Shown here: piece after piece, positions 8,803 through 17,709 of the stretch
Position numbering within the stretch: position 1 is the first letter of the stretch
Layout: each line of letters starts with the position of its first letter
From: Oligoflexus sp.
Lineage (GTDB): Bacteria > Bdellovibrionota_B > Oligoflexia > Oligoflexales > Oligoflexaceae
Assembly (NCBI GenBank): GCA_014378195.1
Contig: JACMOC010000003.1
Span: 1-64,000, forward strand
Reading direction: 5' to 3'
Length of the DNA: 64,000 nucleotides
Made by a program: the position numbers and the translations under genes
Notes under the pieces: generated by a model
Seen by the model: only the letters and a program-made list of their open reading frames with translations
The model's database searches: none
Told to the model about the DNA's origin: nothing

Positions 8803-9096
8803 CTACCAGCGGTTACGGCTTCCGCCGCCGCTTGGGCCAGAGCGTGGAGCTTGTGGCTTAGCTTCGTTGACTGTCAAACGACGGCCATCAAATTCTTTGC
8901 CATCGTACTTAGAGATCGCGTCTTGAGCAGCTGCATCTGTCGACATTTCGACGAATGCAAAGCCTTTGCTGCGGCCTGTGTCACGGTCAGTAATGACCTT
9001 GACGCTATCAACTTGACCAGCTTGCGAGAACAGATCGTGAAGAGCGTCCTCAGTTGTACCGTAAGAAAGACCACCAACATAAAGCTTCTTAACCAT
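8803..9096 (-). CDS. RRM-type RNA-binding protein
   Basis: 97 residues. A single RRM with RNP2 (LYVGGL, 5-10) and RNP1 (KGFAFVEM, about 44-51), and a Gly/Ser/Arg tail ending GGGSRNRW. The layout is the same as the cyanobacterial Rbp and other small bacterial Gly-rich RRM proteins, several of which are cold-induced; regulation here is not known. It is monocistronic, with a long gene-free region upstream. The protein is complete and looks functional. Confidence 0.92.
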   Translation of the reverse strand: MVKKLYVGGLSYGTTEDALHDLFSQAGQVDSVKVITDRDTGRSKGFAFVEMSTDAAAQDAISKYDGKEFDGRRLTVNEAKPQAPRSGPSGGGSRNRW

Positions 9097-9697
9097 GATC
9101 AGTATCCTATAAAAAGAATCCGCCGAGGTAGGACTGAGCGGAATCGCACATTTCTACATAACGGAAGTTCTCTGATGTCTACCTCCTCTTAGCGAGAAGG
9201 TCAATGCATAGCGTCACATTACACGACTAAATTTTCTCAACTTCTTTCAAATTTCTTCTCAGCGGTCGAAATTATTTAGTTCGCAAATTAGATCACATTG
9301 CAGACCGAATGGCAAGATATTATGACTCAAATTGTGATATTTTTTCAAAACACCTGAAATATTTGGGGAATAGCGCTACTCCCCGCTTTGACCCTCCCAC
9401 GGGTCTTCCAAATACCCCCCGAAAATTGGGGGTATCGCCTCATCTTTTATGCCATAGATCAGAGTGGGTCAGCAAAAAATTTTTTGTCCAAATTTGAGCT
9501 GTGGGTCCTCTCGATATTGGGAGGAGGCTAACAAAGAATGCAGGTTAGAAAAATCCTCTGCTTGCCGAGCTTGAATCAAACGTTAATGCAGCGATAGCAA
9601 CCATTTAAGAATTCAGTGAGCCCTAAAATCACGCTCGCTTTTCTTCTCAAATGAATTAGGTTAAGGGCTGAATTCTGGAATCGTAGGAAGGTTAGGC
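9097..9697. other. 600-bp intergenic region with several dyads, no gene seen
   Basis: No convincing ORF, tRNA or known ncRNA. It separates the RRM gene (leftward) from the response-regulator gene (rightward) and must hold both promoters. It is AT-rich on the left. Dyads seen: GGGGA-a-TAGC/GCTA-c-TCCCC at 9365-9384; ATACCCCC/GGGGGTAT at 9412-9435; and the long repeat at 9608-9676 described separately. No T run follows the second hairpin, so it is not an ordinary terminator. Confidence 0.6.
9608..9676 (+). promoter_or_regulatory. Inverted repeat in leader of the response-regulator gene
   Basis: AGAATTC (9608-9614) pairs with GAATTCT (9670-9676), and AGCCCT (9619-9624) with AGGGCT (9664-9669), leaving a 4-nt bulge on one side and a 39-nt loop. 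The second arm ends about 10 nt before the AGGAAGG ribosome site (9685-9691) of the regulator gene. It could be an operator dyad or a leader hairpin; the sequence alone does not decide. Confidence 0.45.
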
Positions 9698-10360
9698 ATG
9701 AAAGTTCTTCTCGTTGAAGATAATCAGCTTCTTGGTCGCAGCGTTAAACTTGGACTGGAAGAGCTTGGTTGGATTGTTGATTTAGCCTCGGATGGTGAAG
9801 AGGGCCTCTATCTTGCCCAAAACTCGACCTATGACATTTTTCTGATAGATCGCATGCTCCCTAAGCTCACCGGTATCGAAGTCATCGGTAAAATGCGGGA
9901 AGGCGGTATCAATGGGGCCGCTATCATCATCACGGCTCTCGGCACCACGAGCGATAAAATCTCCGGCCTTGAGATTGCGGACGATTATATCGTCAAACCC
10001 TTTGAAATGGGCGAGCTCGTGGCCCGCATGAAGGCTGTGTATCGTCGCTCGATCGGCAAAAGCAACGCGCTTATTGAGTGCGGCAATCTTGGCATAAATC
10101 TCAACGAGCAGTCGGTATCGGTCAACGGCGAGAAACTTGATCTTACCGCTAAAGAATTTGACTTGCTTGAATCACTCGCGACACGTCAGAATCATGTCTG
10201 CAGTCGCGCAGAGCTCAGTGGCCTTCTGTATTCGTTCAACGGCGAACCGGAAAGCAACAGTCTCGATGTGCTCCTCGGTCGCCTTCGCAAAAAGTTGCAG
10301 GGTGCTACGGTGGAAATCGTAACGGTCCGCAGCAAAGGATTCATGCTGCGTGTGGAATAG
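9698..10360 (+). CDS. OmpR/PhoB-family response regulator
   Basis: 220 residues. Receiver domain (1-115) with the acidic pair E7/D8, phosphoacceptor D51 (FLIDRMLP), T79 and K100 (YIVKPF). The C-terminal winged helix (about 130-220) contains LDLTAKEFDLLESLA and SLDVLLGRLRKKL, typical of the OmpR/PhoB DNA-binding domain. AGGAAGG lies 6 nt before the ATG. Its last 11 nt overlap the histidine kinase gene, so the two form a cognate pair. The stimulus is unknown. Confidence 0.93.
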   Translation: MKVLLVEDNQLLGRSVKLGLEELGWIVDLASDGEEGLYLAQNSTYDIFLIDRMLPKLTGIEVIGKMREGGINGAAIIITALGTTSDKISGLEIADDYIVKPFEMGELVARMKAVYRRSIGKSNALIECGNLGINLNEQSVSVNGEKLDLTAKEFDLLESLATRQNHVCSRAELSGLLYSFNGEPESNSLDVLLGRLRKKLQGATVEIVTVRSKGFMLRVE

Positions 10361-11798
10361 AGTCTCCCTGACGTTAAAGATTACTGGTCCCCTTATCATC
10401 ATGGAAATCATGGGCCTCGTCTTCGGCGGGCTCACCCTCGTTTCCAAAATCGAAAAAGCCCGCCTGAAAGAGATCGACACCCTGCTCATAGGGCAGGCGG
10501 ACTTGATCGAGGAATCACTCAAAGTCACGCATGGTTTGCCCGAGAAGGGCGCTAAAAACGAACTCTTCGGCGAGCTGGATCGCGACCCAAAGGTCTTTTT
10601 TCAGATTGTCGATGGCACCGGCACTATCATCTACACCTCGAAAGGCCCAAAGGCCACAATCCAAACCCAGATAAGTCAATTGATTATGGAAAGGGCTCAA
10701 AAACCCCTGGCTCCCGAAGAATTATTCGTCATGAGTTTTGGCGGCGAACTCTGGCGCTCCATCAAAGAAAATATTGAATACCCGGACCGGACCGGCAGCC
10801 TTCTCAAATGGCAGGTCTACACGGCTGTCGATCAAACCGCCTCGATGAGCGAGCTCTATTTCATTCGCAAACTCATATTTGGTGGCGCCATACTCCTCGC
10901 GATTGTCACCTCTCTGGCAACGGCTGCAATCGTACTTTTAACAACCTCAAACCTGCGTTTGTTTGCCCAGAGCCTTGCTCATATCAATCCCGATAACCCC
11001 GTGTGGAACTTTAACGTCGCGGCTCAGTCAGCTGAAGAGGGTCTCCTTTTTACCAGCTTCGGCAAGATGATGGGCGAAATGGAAACGGCGAGGCAGAATC
11101 AAAAGCTCTTTATTGCAAACGCGTCGCACGAACTTAAAACTCCAGTGGCCGGAATGATGGCAGCATTGGAAGTCCTCCTCTCGCGCGAACGTGCAGTGGC
11201 CGATTATCAGGCTATCTGCCGTGATCTTCTGAAAACGGTGAAGGATATGAGGCGGCTGACAGGGGTGCTCCTCGACACCTCGCTCATCGAAGGCGGCAAG
11301 ATTCAGCAGTGTCTACCGATCGACCTTAAAACACTGATCGAAACCGTGATGGATCGCTGGAAACCGAATGCCAAAGCGCACAATATTTCGCTACGATGGC
11401 AGTTCGAGAAAGGCCAGTTCACAGTCATGGGAAGCCTGGAGTTAGTCGACGTCGCCATCAGCAACCTCCTCGATAATGCTATCAAATACAGCTATCAAGG
11501 CAATGAAGTCGAGCTTCACCTGCGTCGGCAAACTGATGGATTTATCAAATTGAGTATCAAGGATTATGGGGTTGGAATGAATGCGGCTGAGCAGGAGAAG
11601 CTCGGCGATATCTTTTTCAGGGCTGACGTTTCGCGTTCGAACAAGGATTCGTTTGGTCTTGGGTTTGCCAACGCGAAAAAGATTCTGCATTCTCATGGCG
11701 CGCGGCTCCTCGTGAACAGCACGCCTAAGTCAGGAACAGAAATCAGCATCCTGTGGGAGACGCGCGTCCCACCACCCACTGCGGACAAAACAAGCTAA
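10350..11798 (+). CDS. Membrane sensor histidine kinase
   Basis: 482 residues starting at GTG inside the regulator gene. TM1 about 10-31, a periplasmic domain about 32-172, TM2 about 173-199, a short linker, then a dimerisation/phosphoacceptor domain with H260 (NASHELKTP). The ATPase domain has an N box (NLLDNAIKYS), a G1 box (DYGVGM), an F box (IFFRAD) and a G2 box (FGLGFANAKKIL). Cognate kinase of the OmpR-type regulator just upstream. Its 3' end faces dbpA with 2 nt between stop codons and no terminator between them. Confidence 0.92.
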   Translation: MWNRVSLTLKITGPLIIMEIMGLVFGGLTLVSKIEKARLKEIDTLLIGQADLIEESLKVTHGLPEKGAKNELFGELDRDPKVFFQIVDGTGTIIYTSKGPKATIQTQISQLIMERAQKPLAPEELFVMSFGGELWRSIKENIEYPDRTGSLLKWQVYTAVDQTASMSELYFIRKLIFGGAILLAIVTSLATAAIVLLTTSNLRLFAQSLAHINPDNPVWNFNVAAQSAEEGLLFTSFGKMMGEMETARQNQKLFIANASHELKTPVAGMMAALEVLLSRERAVADYQAICRDLLKTVKDMRRLTGVLLDTSLIEGGKIQQCLPIDLKTLIETVMDRWKPNAKAHNISLRWQFEKGQFTVMGSLELVDVAISNLLDNAIKYSYQGNEVELHLRRQTDGFIKLSIKDYGVGMNAAEQEKLGDIFFRADVSRSNKDSFGLGFANAKKILHSHGARLLVNSTPKSGTEISILWETRVPPPTADKTS

Positions 11799-11800
11799 TT

Positions 11801-13237
11801 CTAGCGAACCAGATCAACGTTGAATTTGCGGCCTTTGATGCGACCATTTCGGAGCGCTTCACAGGCGATTTTCGCAAGACGGGAACTCACGGCTACATAT
11901 GCAAACATGTCGTGAATCTCGATTTTGCCGATATCAGCCGCATCAAGACCGCCCGCTTCCCCCGTCAATGCTCCCAGAATATCACCCGGACGCATTTTGT
12001 GTTTACGGCCGCCAGAAATATGAATCGTGGCCATAACCGCTTCTGCGTGTTGGGCCTTTTCGACTTTTTGCATTTTTTGTTCGGCCGCAAAATCAAATTT
12101 TTCGTGATCAAATTTTGTTCCGGTATGGTCTTCGATGCTTGCGACCCGATGCGATTCCCGCGGTCCTGCAAAGGAGATGGCGAGGCCCTTGCGACCTGCG
12201 CGGCCTGTACGGCCAATGCGGTGAACGTAAGTTTCCGGCTTTTGTGGAAGATCGTAATTCACAACAAGGTCAAGGTCTGCAACATCGATCCCGCGCGCGG
12301 CCACATCGGTCGCTATCAGAACACGAACGCTTTGGTTTCTAAAACGTGCCATGACTTTGTCGCGATCGATTTGCAGGAGGTCCCCATGGAGACAGGCAAC
12401 GCTCGCGCCTGCTTTTTCGAGCTGGGCGGCGAGTTGTGTGACCGTCACCTTGAGGTTACAGAACACTATGGTTGATTTGGCTTCAATCTGTTGCAATAGA
12501 CCGTGCAGAACGATCGGTTTGTTTTCGATCGATGTTTCGTACAGGACCTGATGGATATCCGCTTTGGATTGGTCCGTGTTCTCAATCGTTATCTTGATGG
12601 CCTCTTTTTGATACGCAGCACTCATCGCTTCGATCGAATCAGGAAATGTTGCCGAGAAAAAGACGGTCTGACGCGAGCTTGGTGATTCGGCCAGGATGGT
12701 TTCCATATCGTCTTGAAAACCCATATCAAGCATACGGTCCGCTTCATCCAGTACGACCATGGAGAGGCGCGCGAGGTTGATGCTATCGCGGCGAATATGA
12801 TCGAGGATCCGGCCGGGCGTTCCAACGACGACGTGAACGCCTTTTTCCAAAGCGAAGGCTTGCGGGGCAACCGGCTGCCCTCCACAGACGACAAGGACCT
12901 GAAGACCAGGTAAACGGCGCCCGAGGTTTCGCAATTCACGGGCCACCTGCGTACAGAGTTCGCGCGTCGGGCACATGACGAGCGCCTGCAGGCGGCGGTC
13001 TTGAATTCTGATTTTTTCGAGGAGTGGTATACCGAAAGCTGCGGTTTTCCCGCTGCCTGTTTTGGATTGGCCAATAAGATCTGAGCCCTTGAGAAGCAAG
13101 GGAATAGCCTTCGCTTGAATATCGGTCATTGTTTGATAGCCGATTTCATCGATTACGCCGAGGATTGCAGGCGAAAGAGCGAGAGTATCGAAGCGTTTCA
13201 AAGAAGGATTCGATAGGAGCTGGGCGTCTTGATTCAT
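11801..13237 (-). CDS. dbpA: DEAD-box ATP-dependent RNA helicase DbpA
   Basis: 478 residues. RecA-like domains with the Q motif (FDTLALSPAILGVID ... TDIQAKAIP), Walker A SKTGSGKT (58-65), DEAD (164-167), SAT (FFSATF), and the C-terminal helicase motif HRIGRTGRAG. The last ~75 residues (GGRKHKMRPGDILGALTG ... FAYVAV ... IKGRKFNVDLVR) are the DbpA RNA-binding domain, which in E. coli recognises hairpin 92 of 23S rRNA. Role: 50S ribosome assembly. Single gene; AGGAA precedes the ATG. Confidence 0.95.
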   Translation of the reverse strand: MNQDAQLLSNPSLKRFDTLALSPAILGVIDEIGYQTMTDIQAKAIPLLLKGSDLIGQSKTGSGKTAAFGIPLLEKIRIQDRRLQALVMCPTRELCTQVARELRNLGRRLPGLQVLVVCGGQPVAPQAFALEKGVHVVVGTPGRILDHIRRDSINLARLSMVVLDEADRMLDMGFQDDMETILAESPSSRQTVFFSATFPDSIEAMSAAYQKEAIKITIENTDQSKADIHQVLYETSIENKPIVLHGLLQQIEAKSTIVFCNLKVTVTQLAAQLEKAGASVACLHGDLLQIDRDKVMARFRNQSVRVLIATDVAARGIDVADLDLVVNYDLPQKPETYVHRIGRTGRAGRKGLAISFAGPRESHRVASIEDHTGTKFDHEKFDFAAEQKMQKVEKAQHAEAVMATIHISGGRKHKMRPGDILGALTGEAGGLDAADIGKIEIHDMFAYVAVSSRLAKIACEALRNGRIKGRKFNVDLVR

Positions 13238-13310
13238 GTTGCGTGCTTCCTGCTAGATGCTAGAGTGACGGAGCAACATATAACAGCGCTTGCAAAATGG
13301 CTATCTATTA

Positions 13311-14057
13311 TTACCAAGGGAGCGGGGAACCGTCCCAGTGCATAAAAGTCCCTGTATTTTCAGGGCTTAATGTTTCTGCGAGGGTCAGGAGACGGGCCGC
13401 TGTCACCTCGGGTTTCGCGAGTTTTTCAGCGGGCCAGCCTTTTACATAGTCTTCGGAAAAAGGTGTAAGAGTGGTCCCGGGATGGACTGCAACGACAGCA
13501 CAGGGGCAACCCGATCGCCCGTATTCGAGAGCCATGTTTCGGACGCCCATATTGAGAGCGGCCTTCGCCATGCGATAGCTGTACCAACCGCCAAGTTTAT
13601 TGTCGCCGATGCTGCCGACTTTTGCCGACAGGATCATAAACACGGATGGGGCCACGTTACGGAACAAGGGCTTTAGCACAGTGCCTGTCCAGATCGCGCT
13701 CATAACGTTCGTTTCGAAGGCTTCCCGTAGACTGTCGGGATCTATCGCGCCGAGGCTTTTTTCAGGCTTTTGGCCCTGCCCGTTCAAAACGCCGATCGTA
13801 TGAATGGCAAGGTCGATATGTTCGGTCTGTGTGTTCAACCAATTTGCCATCTCTTCGGCTTCGGGCTTGAGGGTGAGGTTAGCCACAAAGGTTTTTAAAC
13901 GCTCTGAGTTGGCCATGTGCGTGAGCTTTTCCAGTTTCTCGGACGAGCGAGCGATCGCATAAACTCTGGCTTCTGGCCATTTCCTTAACGCTTCCTGAAC
14001 GCATGCGTGGCCTATGCCGCCTGTGGCTCCAGTGACGAGGATATGTTGAGGGTGCAT
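13311..14057 (-). CDS. Short-chain dehydrogenase/reductase (CsgA-like)
   Basis: 248 residues, classical SDR size. The nucleotide-binding motif TGATGGIG lies at 9-16. Catalytic Ser (MILSAKVGSIGDN) and the YSYRMAK active-site motif (YxxxK) are present. The spacing and the GSIGDN...GWYSYRMAKAALNM segment resemble the CsgA/C-factor group of SDRs. Substrate unknown, and a signalling role as in Myxococcus cannot be claimed. AAAGGAG precedes the ATG. Single gene between dbpA (same strand) and the divergent SCO gene. Confidence 0.88.
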   Translation of the reverse strand: MHPQHILVTGATGGIGHACVQEALRKWPEARVYAIARSSEKLEKLTHMANSERLKTFVANLTLKPEAEEMANWLNTQTEHIDLAIHTIGVLNGQGQKPEKSLGAIDPDSLREAFETNVMSAIWTGTVLKPLFRNVAPSVFMILSAKVGSIGDNKLGGWYSYRMAKAALNMGVRNMALEYGRSGCPCAVVAVHPGTTLTPFSEDYVKGWPAEKLAKPEVTAARLLTLAETLSPENTGTFMHWDGSPLPW

Positions 14058-14221
14058 ACTAGCTCCTTTTGGCGCGTTGTTAGCGCGATTTCGTTGGGAT
14101 TTTCAGAAATTGAGACGAAGCGTACAAGTCCATATTGAAAACTTCACCCAGGGGGCAGATAGTGGGGCCTCAAATGGACTGTTTTTCCACTCTTTTTCCT
14201 ATTTCCAGAGAGTTAAGCTCG

Positions 14222-14860
14222 ATGAAAAATTTCAAATTAGTCGCCGGCACGTTATTAGTCATAGGGCTCTTGTTTGCAGTTGTCTCATACTATGAATCGC
14301 GAAGCGACACGGTAAAGCTTTCTGCGACGGAAATCACAACGCCTTACGAAGTCGGCGATTTTCAATTGACCGATATCAACAACCAGCCGTTTTCCAAAGC
14401 TCAGTTCCTAGGTAAATATACGATACTTTATTTCGGTTTCACACGTTGTCCGGATGCCTGCCCAACAGCTCTTGCGCAGTTTCGCGCCGAGATCCCGAAA
14501 CTTAGCGATGACGCGCAGAAAAAGGTGCAGTTCGTGATGGTCTCCATCGATCCGCAATCGGATACCCTGCCACTCCTCAAAAAATACGTGGAAGGATTTC
14601 ATCCTGATATCAAGGCGGCTACGGGCACAGATGCGGAGCTACATAAAATTGCCGATTACATGAAGACCGTCTACGATCGCAAAGAAGAAAATGCGGGAGA
14701 TCCCAACCTTTACATGATGGCCCATTCTCCGCGGTATTTCTTGATCGATCCTCAGGCACGCCTCGCGGCCGTTTACAATCCTCCGCTGGCTCCGGGCGCC
14801 TTGTCATCGGATCTTAACAATCTTGCGGCGAATATGGGCAAAACGAAGTGGCTCTTTTAA
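14222..14860 (+). CDS. SCO1/SenC family copper chaperone
   Basis: 212 residues from the ATG at 14222, which gives a proper N-terminal anchor (KLVAGTLLVIGLLFAVVSYY); the longer frame from 14135 adds a non-signal-like stretch. Thioredoxin-like fold with the copper ligands C76 and C80 (TRCPDACP) and H168 (MAHSPRYFLID). Role: delivery of copper to the CuA site of cytochrome c oxidase, on the periplasmic side of the inner membrane. No oxidase genes lie in this window. Confidence 0.92.
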   Translation: MKNFKLVAGTLLVIGLLFAVVSYYESRSDTVKLSATEITTPYEVGDFQLTDINNQPFSKAQFLGKYTILYFGFTRCPDACPTALAQFRAEIPKLSDDAQKKVQFVMVSIDPQSDTLPLLKKYVEGFHPDIKAATGTDAELHKIADYMKTVYDRKEENAGDPNLYMMAHSPRYFLIDPQARLAAVYNPPLAPGALSSDLNNLAANMGKTKWLF

Positions 14861-14909
14861 AGGGCCCTGACGACGTAATTAAGTTTTAAGAATAATAGAT
14901 TTGTTCATA

Positions 14910-14950
14910 AAAGAGGGCCCCATCTGTGACCAGATGAGACCCTCTTTTTA
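14910..14950. terminator. Bidirectional terminator between SCO gene and rlmN
   Basis: AAGAGGG (14911-14917) pairs with CCCTCTT (14940-14946), and CATCTG pairs with CAGATG around a TGAC loop. A and T runs flank it on both sides, so it can serve the convergent SCO and rlmN transcripts. Confidence 0.85.
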
Positions 14951-14963
14951 TGTCTGACAATTG

Positions 14964-16076
14964 TTAAAGACTGACTTCCACAGGGGCAAAACTCGCATCC
15001 ATCTGACTCACAAGACGCTTGCGTTCCGGTTTGGAATGCAGCTCTTCGGCGTGTTTTGCCGCGAGTTGTCCACACGCTGCCGAGACTTCCAGGCCCTTTG
15101 AGTAACGAACAGGGGCAGGAATCGAACGGTCCGCGAGATACTTCTGAAAGCTTCGAATCTCTTCGTCGTCAGGCCTTTGGAAGGGGAGGCCGGGATGAGC
15201 GTTAAATGGAATGAGATTTACCTTGGCTTTGAGGCCATGGATAAACTTCACGAGTTCTTTGGCTTCCTGTGGACCGCAGTTTGTGTCTTTGATCATGATG
15301 TATTCGATCGTGATCTTTTTATCCGTCACCTTTTGGTAATGCAGGAGGGCCTGTTTCAGGCGTTCCAAATTGTAACGACGATTGATAGGCATGAGTTTCG
15401 TGCGCAGATCGTCGCGTGATGCATGAAGTGAGAGGGCTAGCGCAGCGCGACTATCCGTAGCAAGTTTTTCGATTTCCGGTGCGAGGCCCGAAGTTGAAAG
15501 AGTTACATGACGCGCGGAAAGGAAAAAGCCATCTTCGGCCATCATAACGTTGGCTGCGCCGACCGCGTTATTGTAGTTATCGAGCGGTTCGCCCATGCCC
15601 ATAAACACGACGTGAGTGACACGAAGACCTTCTTTGCGAAGAATTTCGTTGGCCATGAAAAGCTGCGAAATAATCTCAGCACGATCGAGGTGGCGAACAA
15701 AACCGAGTTTTCCGGTTTGACAGAAATCGCAGGCAAGTTTGCAACCGACTTGGCTGGAAACACAGAGACTCGTGCGATTTTCGTAACGAAGCAGAACGGT
15801 TTCCACGAGCTGGCCTTTTAAACTGCGCAAGAGCAGTTTAGTCGAGCCGTCCTGGCCCGTGACCTGATCCACAATACTGGGCAATCGCCAGTCGATTTCA
15901 CTGAATATTTTCTGCCGAAGTTCTTTGCTGAGGTTGGTCATCTGTTCGGGATCGTGGACGGCATCCTTATAGATCCATTGAGAGATTTGGTCAGCACGAA
16001 ATTTCGGTAAGCCCCATAGTTTAAAGAGTTCGCGATATTCATCACGATTCATCGAAAGAAAATGTGGTTTGTCCAT
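14964..16076 (-). CDS. rlmN: Dual-specificity rRNA/tRNA adenine C2-methyltransferase RlmN
   Basis: 370 residues. Radical-SAM enzyme that methylates A2503 of 23S rRNA and A37 of some tRNAs. The cluster motif C112-x3-C116-x2-C119 (CKLACDFC) is followed by the GMGEP motif (FMGMGEPLDNY) and the S-adenosylmethionine segment SLHASRDDLR. The catalytic C-terminal Cys is C335 (SAACGQLAAKH). AGGAG precedes the ATG by 9 nt. Single gene. Confidence 0.96.
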   Translation of the reverse strand: MDKPHFLSMNRDEYRELFKLWGLPKFRADQISQWIYKDAVHDPEQMTNLSKELRQKIFSEIDWRLPSIVDQVTGQDGSTKLLLRSLKGQLVETVLLRYENRTSLCVSSQVGCKLACDFCQTGKLGFVRHLDRAEIISQLFMANEILRKEGLRVTHVVFMGMGEPLDNYNNAVGAANVMMAEDGFFLSARHVTLSTSGLAPEIEKLATDSRAALALSLHASRDDLRTKLMPINRRYNLERLKQALLHYQKVTDKKITIEYIMIKDTNCGPQEAKELVKFIHGLKAKVNLIPFNAHPGLPFQRPDDEEIRSFQKYLADRSIPAPVRYSKGLEVSAACGQLAAKHAEELHSKPERKRLVSQMDASFAPVEVSL

Positions 16077-16303
16077 GCGGAGTACTCCTGCTGGAGGATA
16101 GAGCTGGTATAGCCGAGCTTAGCCTTAGGGCCATGCTATATACCGCCAAAAAAGCGTGATTGCAAGAGATAGAACCGATTCGCTTCCTTTTGGTCGGAAG
16201 TCACATCAGGTCCGGCCTTTATTTAGCAGGGTTTTTAGCCAAAGACATTGTAATTCTTTGACCGAACCTGACAATATCGAGAGAACTGCATGGGAGAATC
16301 GAG

Positions 16304-17116
16304 ATGAAAATCGGCTTTTTAATCGATATGGATGGCGTAGTTTATCGCGGCAGCGAGTTGATTCCAGGGGCTATCGAATTTATCGACCTCTTGAGAAAGC
16401 AAGACATCCCCTTCATGTTCATGACCAACAATAGTCAGCGTACGCCTATGGATATCGCCACACGACTCCAACGCATGGGCTTTCCCGTCGATCAGAATCA
16501 TGTTTTTACAAGCGCGCAAGCGACGGCTTCCTACCTCGCTCTGCAAAAACCGAATGCGACTGCCTATGTGATTGGTGAAGGTGGACTCCTCACGGCTCTG
16601 GATAAAGTCGGCATCGCTATCGTCGATCACAATCCCGATTACGTTGTCGTTGGAGAAGGTCGCACAGGGAGTGCTGAGGTTTTTGACAAAGCCGTACAGA
16701 TGGTTATCGATGGCGCGCGACTTATTGCCACAAACATGGATCCCAATTGTCCCACGCAGAACGGTGGTATTCGCCCGGGTTGTGGGGCCTTCGCAAAATT
16801 GATCGAAGAGGGATCAGGATTTAAAGCTTTCAGTCCGGGAAAGCCGAATCCCTTTATGTTTCGGGCCGCACGAAAACGCCTCGGCCTGACCACTGGGGAG
16901 ACGATCATGATTGGCGATACGATGGAGACCGATATTCTCGGCGGAAACCAAATTGGATTCCGAACGATTCTCGTACTGTCAGGTGGAACCAAGTCGACCG
17001 ACATTCAGAAATTCGCATATTCTCCTGATGTGGTGCTCGACTCGGTTGCCGATATTACAGTTGATTTTGTTCGCAGGCAGCGCGAAATCATGAAACTGCG
17101 TGCCGATCTTGAATAA
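16304..17116 (+). CDS. HAD-superfamily IIA hydrolase (NagD-like)
   Basis: 270 residues. Motif I is DMDGVVYRG, with D8 (nucleophile) and D10; motif II is MTNNSQ; a motif III lysine sits in SPGKPNPFMF; motif IV is MIGDTMETDILGG. The cap insert between motifs II and III is the class IIA type, so it belongs with NagD/4-nitrophenylphosphatase-like phosphatases (nucleotide or sugar phosphates). The exact substrate cannot be told. GGGAG lies 7 nt before the ATG. Single gene. Confidence 0.9.
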   Translation: MKIGFLIDMDGVVYRGSELIPGAIEFIDLLRKQDIPFMFMTNNSQRTPMDIATRLQRMGFPVDQNHVFTSAQATASYLALQKPNATAYVIGEGGLLTALDKVGIAIVDHNPDYVVVGEGRTGSAEVFDKAVQMVIDGARLIATNMDPNCPTQNGGIRPGCGAFAKLIEEGSGFKAFSPGKPNPFMFRAARKRLGLTTGETIMIGDTMETDILGGNQIGFRTILVLSGGTKSTDIQKFAYSPDVVLDSVADITVDFVRRQREIMKLRADLE

Positions 17117-17121
17117 AAAAA

Positions 17122-17153
17122 GGGCCGTTCTCCCACTGCGGAAAGAACGGCCT
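17122..17153 (-). terminator. Terminator for the lipocalin gene
   Basis: GGCCGTTCT (17123-17131) and AGAACGGCC (17144-17152) form a 9-bp stem. The T run (TTTTTTT) is on the minus strand, so this ends the lipocalin transcript coming from the right. Confidence 0.85.
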
Positions 17154-17172
17154 AATCATGATATGAAAAACA

Positions 17173-17709
17173 TTATTCCTCCGTATAGCTACACGCTGTT
17201 TGAGATGTGGGTTTGATACGTTTTGTATTGAAGCCACTTTCTTCCAGACGCTGGTAAATACCTTCTAAATCAGCGGGTGCTATGTCGGGTGTTCGTGAGA
17301 GGACCCATACCGGCGTGCGAAGCGGTGTAGAAACCACTGCATAGCGATAGTCATCAGCACGATCCACTACCCAGTAATTTGAAAATGGAAGTTTGAATTT
17401 ACCGAACGAGACATTCAGCTTTGCTGGGTTGCTTGTTGTTGTCGCTGTTCCCACTGCTACATCGATGACCCCATCTGGGGCTACCTTACGGCAGGTGTTT
17501 ACAACACTCACCTTCGCTACATCCAAAAGTTTATAATCAGCGGTCACGCATACGCAGTTCTTTTGGAAGGACGGATGGGTTGATGCGACTTCATACCAGC
17601 GACCTAAAAAACTATTGAGGTCAAGCGAACTCACAACCTCGGGAAAAATACCGGCGAACGAACTCGTCGAGATAAGTAATCCAGCCATGACGGCAAGCGG
17701 CTTAAACAT
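17173..17709 (-). CDS. Exported lipocalin (Blc-like)
   Basis: 178 residues. The signal peptide (MFKPLAVMAGLLISTSSFAG) has no lipobox Cys, so the protein is probably soluble in the periplasm, unlike E. coli Blc. The lipocalin GxW motif is FLGRWYEVAS, followed by the conserved FSNYWVVDRADDYRYAVV and VWVLSRTPDI segments. Bacterial lipocalins bind lysophospholipids or fatty acids during envelope stress; the ligand here is unknown. AGGAG lies 6 nt before the ATG. Confidence 0.9.
   Translation of the reverse strand: MFKPLAVMAGLLISTSSFAGIFPEVVSSLDLNSFLGRWYEVASTHPSFQKNCVCVTADYKLLDVAKVSVVNTCRKVAPDGVIDVAVGTATTTSNPAKLNVSFGKFKLPFSNYWVVDRADDYRYAVVSTPLRTPVWVLSRTPDIAPADLEGIYQRLEESGFNTKRIKPTSQTACSYTEE

Noticed and set aside
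9412-9435. Rho-independent terminator
   Set aside because: The ATACCCCC/GGGGGTAT stem is strong, but neither strand shows a T run right after it.
11753-12475. 240-residue + strand frame over dbpA
   Set aside because: It is antisense to a clear helicase gene and has no ribosome site or known motif.
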